The position numbers and the translations under genes were made by a program. Positions 1-6,442 of a stretch of DNA of 11,291 nucleotides are shown one piece after another; position 1 is the first letter of the stretch, and the number at the start of each line of letters is the position of its first letter. The notes under the pieces were generated by a model. It searched no databases, had not been told where the DNA came from, and saw only the letters and a list, made by a program, of their open reading frames with translations. Origin of the DNA: SHZI01 sp040080965 (lineage in GTDB: Bacteria > Pseudomonadota > Gammaproteobacteria > Steroidobacterales > GCA-2729495); the NCBI GenBank assembly GCA_040080965.1, contig JBEBHH010000068.1, forward strand, positions 1 to 11,291, written 5' to 3'.

Positions 1-2
1 TC

Positions 3-1388
3 CTACGACAACGTGTTCAGGTCCACCCGCATGCCGCGTTCCGCGACGACGGCCCGCGGAGCACCATCTTTAAGGAGCCGCGCTGCCAGACCCTCCGCCG
101 CATCCGGTTCGCCATGCACGAGATAGACGGGCGGTTTGGGCGCGAAGCTGCCGTACCACCGCGCCAGGTCGTCCTGGTCGCCGTGGGCGGAGAGGCCGCC
201 GACGGTGTGGATGCGGGCCCGCACCCGGATGTTTTCCTGGTGGATCCGCACGTAGGTGTTGCCGTCCACGAGCTGGCGGCCCAGCGTGCCGTTGGCCTGG
301 TAACCCACGATGATCACGTCGCACTCGGGCCGCCAGAGGTTGTGCTTGAGGTGGTGCACGATGCGTCCGCCCTCGCACATGCCGCTGCCGGCGATGATGA
401 TCGCCCCGCTGCGAATCCGGTTGATGTGCTGGGAATCTTGCGCCGACTCCGAAAGCATGAGGTTCGGCAGGCGGGGCATGCCGCCCGCGTCGTGCAGTTC
501 GGGCGTGTCCCAGTAGATCTGCGAAGTGCGGATGGCCATCGGGCTGTCCAGGAACACTTTCCACCGGCCCATGTTCCAGTCCGTGTAGTGCGTGGCGAGT
601 AGGTGCAGGATTTCCTGGGTGCGGCCGACCGCGAACGCGGGAATCAGGATGTTCCCCCGGCGGTGGTCCGCTTCCTGGAGGATCGACGCCATTTCCCTGT
701 CCGTGGCCTCCCGGTCCCGGTGCAGGCGATTGCCGTAGGTGCTTTCCATGAGCACCAGGTCGGCCTCGGTGTTCCGCGCCGGGTCCTGGAGGATCGGCGT
801 GCCGTACTGCCCGAGGTCGCCGCTGAAGACCAGCTTGCGTTCCACACCACCGTGCTTCAGCCAGACCTCCACGCTGGCGGAGCCCAGGATGTGTCCCGCA
901 TCCACATACCGGATCGACACTCCCGGGAGGACCTCCCGGCGTTCCAGGTAGGGCAGGGTGACGAACTGGCCCAGCGTCTGCTCGACCTCGCCAGCGGTGT
1001 ACAGGGGCTTGACCAGCGGCAGGTCCTTCCGCTCGCGCCTGCGGTTCTCCCGATCGGCGTCGCCCTCGGCGAGGCGGGCGCTGTCCTCGAGCATGATCTC
1101 GCAGAACCGTGCGGTGGTTTCCTGCACGTAGATCGGGCCCCGGTAGCCCCGGTGGATGAGCAGCGGCAGGCGCCCGGAGTGATCGATGTGCGCGTGGGAC
1201 AGCACGACGGCGTCGATCCGCACGGCCTCGAACGGGAACGGCTCCCGGTTGCGGGAACCCCGCTGGCGGCCACCCTGGACCAGGCCGCATTCGAGCAGGA
1301 CGGTGCGCGTGCCGATCCGCAGGATGTGGCAGGAGCCCGTGACCTCGCGGGTGGCGCCGTAGAACTCGATTTCGAAGGGATCTGCCAT
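3..1388 (-). CDS. Beta-CASP metallo-beta-lactamase-fold RNA-processing exonuclease/endonuclease-like protein
   Basis: A 461-residue protein of the MBL-fold, RNA-specificity (YSH1/CPSF-73/Int11-like) group; family members are zinc-dependent ribonucleases acting on RNA in the cytoplasm. The metal-binding motif HAHIDH is at residues 65-70, GH at 165 and SGD at 189-191, followed by the beta-CASP blocks: ESTYGN (215-220, motif A acid), PAFAVGRTQE (250-259), SGMCEGGRIVHH (335-346, motif B His) and LSAHGDQ (399-405, motif C His). VHGEP (424-428) is the usual C-terminal signature. Length matches stand-alone bacterial members of about 450-470 residues. The ATG at 1386-1388 gives an N-terminus beginning right before the first beta strand (IEFYGATREVTGSCH), as in the family; there is no strong Shine-Dalgarno at the usual distance. 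It ends in TAG two bases inside the window edge, so it is complete. It is transcribed away from mscL. The exact RNA target is unknown. Confidence 0.93.
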   Translation of the reverse strand: MADPFEIEFYGATREVTGSCHILRIGTRTVLLECGLVQGGRQRGSRNREPFPFEAVRIDAVVLSHAHIDHSGRLPLLIHRGYRGPIYVQETTARFCEIMLEDSARLAEGDADRENRRRERKDLPLVKPLYTAGEVEQTLGQFVTLPYLERREVLPGVSIRYVDAGHILGSASVEVWLKHGGVERKLVFSGDLGQYGTPILQDPARNTEADLVLMESTYGNRLHRDREATDREMASILQEADHRRGNILIPAFAVGRTQEILHLLATHYTDWNMGRWKVFLDSPMAIRTSQIYWDTPELHDAGGMPRLPNLMLSESAQDSQHINRIRSGAIIIAGSGMCEGGRIVHHLKHNLWRPECDVIIVGYQANGTLGRQLVDGNTYVRIHQENIRVRARIHTVGGLSAHGDQDDLARWYGSFAPKPPVYLVHGEPDAAEGLAARLLKDGAPRAVVAERGMRVDLNTLS

Positions 1389-1456
1389 CGGAATGTGGTT
1401 GCGGTACTCCGGTCCGGAAGCTTAACCTAACCGCGCCTTTATAAAGGAGTCGCGCC
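1389..1456. promoter_or_regulatory. Divergent intergenic region between the beta-CASP gene and mscL
   Basis: These 68 bases separate two divergently transcribed genes, so both promoters should lie here or in the neighbouring gene starts. The stretch is locally AT-richer (around 1420-1447) than its surroundings. I see no convincing -35/-10 pair: TTGCGG (1399-1404) with TAACCT (1423-1428) at 18-base spacing is the best plus-strand candidate and is weak. The mscL ribosome-binding site and a 12-base palindrome are at the right end. Confidence 0.45.
1436..1447. repeat. 12-bp perfect palindrome overlapping the mscL ribosome-binding site
   Basis: CCTTTATAAAGG reads the same on both strands. Its right arm contains the AAAGG of the mscL Shine-Dalgarno sequence (AAGGAG, 1444-1449, seven bases before the ATG at 1457). 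In RNA it could fold as a short CCUU/AAGG stem with a UAUA loop, masking part of the ribosome-binding site; in DNA it could be a protein site. The four-base-pair stem is weak, so function is speculative. Confidence 0.4.
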
Positions 1457-1867
1457 ATGCTCAAGGAATTCAAGGAATTTGCCATGCGGGGCAACGTCGT
1501 TGATCTCGCCGTCGGCGTGATCATCGGTGGTGCCTTCGGCAAGATCGTGACGTCCCTGACCAACGACGTGATCCTGCCCGTCGTCGGGCTGGTGCTGGGC
1601 AAGGTGGACTTCAGCAACCTCTTCATCAACCTGGGTGACGGGGACTACGCCACGCTGAAGGCGGCCACCGACGCAGGCGCACCCGTGCTGAAGTACGGCG
1701 TGTTCGCCAACACCATCCTCGACTTCGTGATCCTGGCGTTCATCATCTTCCTCATGGTGCGGGCCATGAACCGCATGCGGGCCGAGACCCCGCCGGCCGC
1801 GCCGCCGGGACCGACGCCGGACCAGCAGCTGCTGACCGAAATCCGCGACCTGTTGAAGAGCCGCTGA
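1457..1867 (+). CDS. mscL: Large-conductance mechanosensitive channel MscL
   Basis: A 136-residue inner-membrane channel, the same length as E. coli MscL, that opens under membrane tension to release solutes during hypo-osmotic shock. The N-terminal amphipathic helix (MLKEFKEFAMRGNVVDLAVG) leads into TM1 with the conserved glycine-rich pore segment VGVIIGGAFGKIV (about 19-31); the periplasmic loop runs from about 46 to 76, and TM2 is about 78-103 (YGVFANTILDFVILAFIIF and on). The cytoplasmic tail has a proline-rich linker (PPAAPPGPTP) and a final helix QQLLTEIRDLLK, as expected for the pentameric C-terminal bundle. The start is fixed by AAGGAG seven bases upstream. It heads a plus-strand run; the rRNA methyltransferase begins 35 bases after its stop. 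No key feature is missing. Confidence 0.98.
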   Translation: MLKEFKEFAMRGNVVDLAVGVIIGGAFGKIVTSLTNDVILPVVGLVLGKVDFSNLFINLGDGDYATLKAATDAGAPVLKYGVFANTILDFVILAFIIFLMVRAMNRMRAETPPAAPPGPTPDQQLLTEIRDLLKSR

Positions 1868-1902
1868 ACGCCAGCGCGCCGCTGCCCGATCCGGGAGCGA
1901 AA

Positions 1903-3060
1903 ATGACGGTGACGGTCAGTCCCCGCGGCGCGAGCCGCTGGGCCGCGGGGCACCCCTGGATCTACCGGACGGACGCCCGGCTGCCCCAGGGCATGACCGG
2001 CGGGGCCATCGCGCCCGTGCAGGACGAGCGGGGCCGCTTCCTGGGCCAGGCCTGCGTGTCGCTGCAGTCGAAGATCGCGCTTCGCCGGATCAGCCGGTCG
2101 GACCAGCCCGTCGACGTGGACTTCTTCCGCGAACGCATCGCGGCGGCCGCCCAGCTGCGCCGGAACCTGTACCCCGGCGACAGCGCCTACCGCGCCATCC
2201 ACGGCGATGGCGACGGGCTGCCCGGCCTGGTCGTGGACCGCTACGGGGACTGGCTGAGCGTGCAGTTCCTGATTCCGGCGATGGAGCAGCGGCGCGAGCT
2301 TCTTGTGCCGCTGCTTGTCGAGCAGTTCGCCTGCAAGGGGATCATGAACCGCTCCGATGCCAGCGTGCGCGCGCTGGAAGGCCTGCCCCAGGAGAAGGGG
2401 CTGCTCTGGGGATCGGTGCCCGACCCGGTGCTGATCCGGGAGGGCCAGCTCGAGCTGGCCGTGAGCCTGGAGCACGGCCAGAAGACCGGCAGCTTCCTCG
2501 ACCAGCGAGAGAATCACGTGGTGGCCGGGCGTTACGCCCGCGGGCTCGCGCTGGACTGCTTCAGCTACATCGGCGGCTTCGCGCTGCAGATGGCGCGCCG
2601 GTGCGAGCGCGTCACGGCCGTCGACAGTTCGGAGCCCGCCTGCGAGCAGATCCGCGCCAACGCCGCCCGGAACGGGATCGCCAACGTGGACGTGCTGGCC
2701 GAGAACGTCTTCGACTTCCTGCGGGGGCAGGTGGACGCGGCCCGCCGCTACGACACGATCGTCCTGGATCCGCCGGCCTTCGCCAAGAACAAGGACGCCA
2801 TCACGTCGGGCCTCCGCGGTTACAAGGAGATCAACCTGCGCGCCATGCAGCTCCTGAACCCGGGTGGCTACCTGATCACCTCCAGCTGCAGTCACCACGT
2901 GGACGAGGAGGCCTTCGAGGCCATGCTGCAGGCCGCCGCGGCTGACGCCCGGCGCGAAGTGCAGATCATCGAGAAGCGCGGCGCCGGCCGCGACCATCCG
3001 GTCCTGCTCGCCCTCAGGGAAACCCGCTACCTGAAGTGCTACGTCCTGCGCATGACGTAG
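1903..3060 (+). CDS. rlmI: Class I SAM-dependent 23S rRNA cytosine-C5 methyltransferase, RlmI-like
   Basis: A 385-residue protein with the RlmI (YccW) layout: an N-terminal PUA RNA-binding domain (about 2-72, with HPWIYR at 17-22), a middle linker domain (FFRERIAAAAQLRRNLY and following, including HGDGDGLPGLVVDRYG at 100-115) and a C-terminal Rossmann methyltransferase. Visible signatures are GQKTGSFLDQR (192-202), the SAM-binding DCFSYIGGF (218-226), AVDSS (239-243), the catalytic-region DPPAFAK (289-295) and TSSCSHHV (326-333) with the expected cysteine. E. coli RlmI methylates C1962 of 23S rRNA to m5C; the same target here is inferred from the family. The ATG at 1903 is preceded by GGGAG. 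It probably shares a transcript with mscL (35-base gap). The paralogous group includes RlmI/RlmK-like enzymes, so the exact nucleotide is less certain than the reaction class. Confidence 0.93.
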   Translation: MTVTVSPRGASRWAAGHPWIYRTDARLPQGMTGGAIAPVQDERGRFLGQACVSLQSKIALRRISRSDQPVDVDFFRERIAAAAQLRRNLYPGDSAYRAIHGDGDGLPGLVVDRYGDWLSVQFLIPAMEQRRELLVPLLVEQFACKGIMNRSDASVRALEGLPQEKGLLWGSVPDPVLIREGQLELAVSLEHGQKTGSFLDQRENHVVAGRYARGLALDCFSYIGGFALQMARRCERVTAVDSSEPACEQIRANAARNGIANVDVLAENVFDFLRGQVDAARRYDTIVLDPPAFAKNKDAITSGLRGYKEINLRAMQLLNPGGYLITSSCSHHVDEEAFEAMLQAAAADARREVQIIEKRGAGRDHPVLLALRETRYLKCYVLRMT

Positions 3061-3062
3061 GA

Positions 3063-3076
3063 GCGCCTTAAGGCGC
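3063..3076. repeat. 14-bp perfect palindrome after the rRNA methyltransferase gene
   Basis: GCGCCTTAAGGCGC lies three bases after the methyltransferase stop and is self-complementary over its whole length. As RNA it can form a five-base-pair GC-rich stem with a TTAA loop. No T-run follows (the next bases are GACCCCCCC), so it is not a typical intrinsic terminator. It could be a weak attenuator, an mRNA-end-stabilising hairpin or an operator for the downstream peptidase gene. Confidence 0.4.
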
Positions 3077-3108
3077 GACCCCCCCGCCCGTGAGGTAGGA
3101 TTACGCCC

Positions 3109-3963
3109 ATGAAATGGGAAGGCGGACGACGCAGCACCAACGTGGAAGACCGGCGCGGCATGGCGGGCCGGCCGGCCTTCGTTGGCGGCGGCCTGGGCAC
3201 CATCGTTCTCATCCTGGTGGCCCTCTACTTCGGCGTGGACCCGACCTTCCTGCTGCAGAACGCGCCGGTCTCCACCGAGCAGCAGCCGGCCGGGCCGCCC
3301 CTGGGCGCCGACGGCCAGCCCGATCCCGCCGCCGATTTCATCTCCGTGGTGCTGGCCGACACCGAGGACACCTGGACGGCGATCTTCGCCGCGGGCGGCC
3401 AGCAGTACCAGGTGCCCACGCTGGTGCTGTTCAGGGGCAACGTGCAGTCGGCCTGTGGTTTTGCCCAGGCGGCGATGGGTCCCTTCTACTGCCCGGGGGA
3501 CATGAAGGCCTACATCGACCTCGGTTTCTACGACGACCTGCGGGACCGCTTCCAGGCGCCGGGTGACTTCGCGCAGGCCTATGTGCTGGCCCACGAGATC
3601 GGCCATCACGTGCAGAACCTGCTCGGCCTGTCGGACAAGGTCCAGCAGGCCCGCCAGCGGGCCAGCGAGGCGGAGGGCAACGCGCTCTCGGTGCGCCTGG
3701 AGCTGCAGGCTGACTGCTTCGCCGGCATCTGGGCGAACCACGCGGACCGCACCCGCCAGATCCTCGAGCAGGGCGATGTGGAGGAGGCCCTGACCGCGGC
3801 GAGCGCCATCGGCGACGACCGGCTCCAGCAACAGTCCCAGGGCTACGTCACTCCCGATTCCTTCACCCACGGCAGCGCCGAGCAGCGCGTGCGCTGGTTC
3901 AAGCGTGGCTTCGCCTCCGGCCAGCTGGAAGCCTGCGACACCTTTGCGGCCCCGGCTCTCTGA
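3109..3963 (+). CDS. ypfJ: YpfJ-family neutral zinc metallopeptidase, membrane-anchored
   Basis: A 284-residue protein of the YpfJ/zinc metallopeptidase family (Pfam zn_peptidase type). The N-terminus has the conserved block MKWEGGRRSTNVEDRRG, then a single hydrophobic segment at about 24-42 (FVGGGLGTIVLILVALYFG), which should anchor it in the inner membrane with the catalytic domain outside. A flexible Pro/Gln-rich linker follows (52-75). The zinc site is HEIGHH at 162-167 with the expected third ligand in RLELQADCFAG (glutamate 198). CPGD (128-131) and SFTHGSAEQR (251-260) are family blocks. The ATG at 3109 is preceded by AGGTAGGA, and the encoded N-terminus matches the family exactly. It lies 48 bases after the methyltransferase and 8 bases before the cupin gene. 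The physiological substrate of the family is not established. Confidence 0.94.
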   Translation: MKWEGGRRSTNVEDRRGMAGRPAFVGGGLGTIVLILVALYFGVDPTFLLQNAPVSTEQQPAGPPLGADGQPDPAADFISVVLADTEDTWTAIFAAGGQQYQVPTLVLFRGNVQSACGFAQAAMGPFYCPGDMKAYIDLGFYDDLRDRFQAPGDFAQAYVLAHEIGHHVQNLLGLSDKVQQARQRASEAEGNALSVRLELQADCFAGIWANHADRTRQILEQGDVEEALTAASAIGDDRLQQQSQGYVTPDSFTHGSAEQRVRWFKRGFASGQLEACDTFAAPAL

Positions 3964-3971
3964 GGGGAATC

Positions 3972-4874
3972 ATGAGTCGTCCCCACATCGAGCCCTACAG
4001 CGAGATCGACCAGCCCTACAAGCGCTTCAACCTGCCGGCCTTCCCGAAGGGCGCCTGGTACAAGACGCTGAGCCTGGACCAGGACACGGGGGCCAGCTCC
4101 CTGAAGATGCGCTTCGACGCCGGCTTCCGCCGGCCGCCCGGCCTGGCGCTGTCGGACGTGGAGCTGTTCGTGCTGCGGGGGAGCGTGCGCATCGGCGGCG
4201 TGCTGTGCGGCGAGGGCCAGTACTTCTTCGTGCCGGCCGGCTTTGCGCTGGGAGCGATGTCGTCACCCGACGGCTTCGAGGCGCTGGTCTTCTGGAATGA
4301 CGGGCTGCCCGGCTTTGCCGAGTCCGACGAACACCACCGGTATGCACTGACGTCGGCGTTCGTCACCACGAACGGCTACGAGGAGGCGCCCTGGATCGCC
4401 ACTGCCCGGTTCCAGCCCGGCGTGGCCACCGGCTGCTGCGTGAAGCCGCTGCGGGTGGACCCGCTGTCCCGTGCCACCACGTTCCTCTACACCATGGTGC
4501 CCGCCTACCGGCAGGACAACATCTCCTACCACGACTGCGCGGAGGAGAGTTATCACATCTGGGGTACGTCCTGGATGATGCAGTTCGGTGAGATCCCCAC
4601 CGGCGGCTACTTCTGGCGGCCGGCCTACATCAACCACGGCGCGTTCGCGTCCCGCTTCGGCTGCATCGCCCTCGGCCGCACCGACAGCGAGCTCTACAAC
4701 TATTTCCACTACAACCCGTGGACGACGCCGGACGACAATTCCGCCCGGGCTGCCGCCACGGTCTACCGCAAGCGGCCCCAGCTCTGGGACTGGACGGTGG
4801 CCGAGGGCCACAACCACCCCGAGGGACCACCCGACTTCGAGCTGGATCCGGCCGGGTTACCCGAAGGCCGCTAG
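3972..4874 (+). CDS. Two-domain cupin protein (bicupin), substrate unknown
   Basis: A 300-residue protein I read as two cupin barrels. In the first (about 40-110), the motif 1 region around ELFVLRGSVRIGG (64-76) and the motif 2 region GQYFFVPAGFALG (82-94) are recognisable by spacing and glycines, but the usual histidine ligands are absent. The second (about 160-240) has SYHDCAEESYHIWG (185-198) with His187, Glu191/192 and His195, then PAYINHGAF (217-225) with His222, consistent with a metal site. It somewhat resembles ChrR-like/DUF4437-like cupins; I would not assign an enzyme activity. No signal peptide is present, so it is probably cytoplasmic. AGGGGA overlaps the preceding stop codon and is well placed for the ATG at 3972. 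The 8-base gap to ypfJ indicates co-transcription; the sulfotransferase follows after 29 bases. The last ~20 residues are acidic/proline-rich and likely disordered. Confidence 0.85.
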   Translation: MSRPHIEPYSEIDQPYKRFNLPAFPKGAWYKTLSLDQDTGASSLKMRFDAGFRRPPGLALSDVELFVLRGSVRIGGVLCGEGQYFFVPAGFALGAMSSPDGFEALVFWNDGLPGFAESDEHHRYALTSAFVTTNGYEEAPWIATARFQPGVATGCCVKPLRVDPLSRATTFLYTMVPAYRQDNISYHDCAEESYHIWGTSWMMQFGEIPTGGYFWRPAYINHGAFASRFGCIALGRTDSELYNYFHYNPWTTPDDNSARAAATVYRKRPQLWDWTVAEGHNHPEGPPDFELDPAGLPEGR

Positions 4875-4903
4875 GGCCCGCCCGCAGCATCAGGTACGCA
4901 ACC

Positions 4904-6442
4904 ATGCCGTCGATCTCGCCCCGGGGCGAGGCCCAGCTCCGCAAGCTGACGCGCCTCGTGCTCACCGTCACGCCGGCGCCGGGCCAGCCCGCGCGCAAGG
5001 TCCCCGCCATCGACGTGGTCAGGGCCGGGGAGCGCTGCGTGGCTGCGGACGACCTCCGCGGCGCGCTGGCCATCGGCGAGCAGCTCCGCAAGGCTGAGGG
5101 CCTGGCCAGCGAAGGCCTGCGCCTGCTCGTGATGGTCGCCGTGTCGCTGGGGCGGCCCGGGGATGCCTGGGACCTGGCCCGGCAACTGCTCGAGACCGGC
5201 GTGCCCGACGCCCGGACGGCGCTTCCGCTGGCCCAGGCCCTTCAGCTCTGCAACCGCCATGAGGACGCCCTGGCGGTGATTGACGAGGCGCTTCGCGATG
5301 CCCCGGGCGATGCCCCGCTGCGGTCCCTGCGTGGCCAGCTGCTGGCGGAACAGGACGACGCGGCGGGTGCCGAGGAGGAACTGCGCCGCGCCCTGCGCCT
5401 TGCTCCCGACGTCTATGCGCCCTACCGGCACCTGGCCGTGCTCGGGCGCGTCACCCGCGGGGACGTCGCGCAACTCGAGACGGCAGACATTCCCTTGCCC
5501 GGCCGGGTGGATGCGTGGACCGCGCTGGCTGCAGGCTACCGGCAGCAGGGCGACGTCGTGCGCGAGTTCGGCTACCTGCGGCAGGCCCATGAACTCCTGA
5601 AGCCCGTGGACCCCTGGGTGCCGCAGGAGGAGCAGGACATGGCCCGCGAAATCGAGGCGGTCTACACCCCGGAGTTCCTGGCGAAACTGCCCGCGTTGCC
5701 TCCCGCAGGCCAGCGGCCGGTCTTCATCGTGGGCATGCCGCGCAGCGGGTCGACCCTGGCGGAGCAGATCCTCGCCAGTACCGGCACGGCCGGGGCGGCG
5801 GGAGAATCCCAGGTCTTTCCCTGGCTGCTGCTGGACCTGAGCCGCCGGCGCTACGGCGAGATGGACTATCCCCAACTGGCCACCGTGCTCACCCGGGACG
5901 ATCTCACGCGGCTGCAAAAGGACTATCTGAAGACCATCAGCGAGGTCTACACGAAGGCGCTGGTCTTCGTGGACAAGCAGTTCACCAACTACAAGTACGT
6001 CGGACTGCTGGCCCGCATGTTCCCCGACGCGCGCTTCGTGCACACCGTACGGGAGCCGCTCGACATCATCCTCAGTACCTACCAGCACGTCTTCCGGACG
6101 GCCGGCTTCAGTCACGACCTGGAGCACCTGGCGCTGGCCCTGCGCGACCGGTCCCGCATCATGGCGCACTGGCGCCGCGTGCTGCCCGGCCGGATCCACG
6201 ACCTGGTCTACGAAGATGTCGTGAGCAACCCCGAGCCCACGGTTCGCGCCCTGGTCGAATTCTGCGGGTTGCCCTGGAGCGACCAGGTCCTGCGTTTCAA
6301 CGAGACCCGGCGCGTCGTGAAGACGGTGAGCCAGATGCAGGTGCGCCAGCCGCTGTACCAGTCGTCCGTCGGACGCTGGAAGCCCTACGCCGACCTGCTC
6401 GCACCCGCCCGGCGGGTCCTCGAGGCCGCCAGGGTGTCCTAG
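4904..6442 (+). CDS. TPR-like repeat/sulfotransferase fusion protein
   Basis: A 512-residue protein. The N-terminal half (about 35-250) consists of paired amphipathic helices of TPR type, for example AGERCVAADDLRGALAIGEQ, DALAVIDEALRDAPGDAPLR and AGAEEELRRALRLAPDVYAP. The C-terminal half (about 270-510) is a sulfotransferase: the PAPS 5'-phosphosulfate loop FIVGMPRSGSTLAEQIL (274-290), the 3'-phosphate strand/helix RFVHTVREPLDIILSTY (377-393, with Arg383 and Ser391), LVYEDVVSNPE (434-444) and SVGRWKPY (488-495). Such proteins transfer sulfate from PAPS to an acceptor; the helical repeats probably bind the acceptor or a partner, by analogy with TPR-sulfotransferases. The acceptor is unknown. 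The reading frame is open further upstream to 4718, inside the cupin gene, but the ATG at 4904 lies after the cupin stop and begins a plausible N-terminus; its ribosome-binding site (CAGG) is weak. Its TAG overlaps the stop of the convergent NamZ gene. Confidence 0.88.
   Translation: MPSISPRGEAQLRKLTRLVLTVTPAPGQPARKVPAIDVVRAGERCVAADDLRGALAIGEQLRKAEGLASEGLRLLVMVAVSLGRPGDAWDLARQLLETGVPDARTALPLAQALQLCNRHEDALAVIDEALRDAPGDAPLRSLRGQLLAEQDDAAGAEEELRRALRLAPDVYAPYRHLAVLGRVTRGDVAQLETADIPLPGRVDAWTALAAGYRQQGDVVREFGYLRQAHELLKPVDPWVPQEEQDMAREIEAVYTPEFLAKLPALPPAGQRPVFIVGMPRSGSTLAEQILASTGTAGAAGESQVFPWLLLDLSRRRYGEMDYPQLATVLTRDDLTRLQKDYLKTISEVYTKALVFVDKQFTNYKYVGLLARMFPDARFVHTVREPLDIILSTYQHVFRTAGFSHDLEHLALALRDRSRIMAHWRRVLPGRIHDLVYEDVVSNPEPTVRALVEFCGLPWSDQVLRFNETRRVVKTVSQMQVRQPLYQSSVGRWKPYADLLAPARRVLEAARVS

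Noticed and set aside
603..1430. A 275-codon plus-strand frame
   Set aside because: Antisense of the beta-CASP nuclease, which has every catalytic motif.
70..1629. A 519-codon minus-strand frame overlapping the beta-CASP gene and mscL
   Set aside because: Crosses two well-supported genes; most of it is Arg/Pro/Gly-rich out-of-frame translation.
1645..3870. A 741-codon open frame on the minus strand
   Set aside because: It lies opposite mscL, the rRNA methyltransferase and ypfJ, all of which have clear family motifs. Its translation is rich in Gly/Ala/Val/Arg/His/Gln with no recognisable domain, the pattern expected for the antisense frame of GC-rich genes.
4718..4903. Upstream start for the sulfotransferase inside the cupin gene
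   Set aside because: Overlaps the in-frame cupin coding region by over 150 bases, and the added residues look out of frame; ATG 4904 follows the cupin stop.
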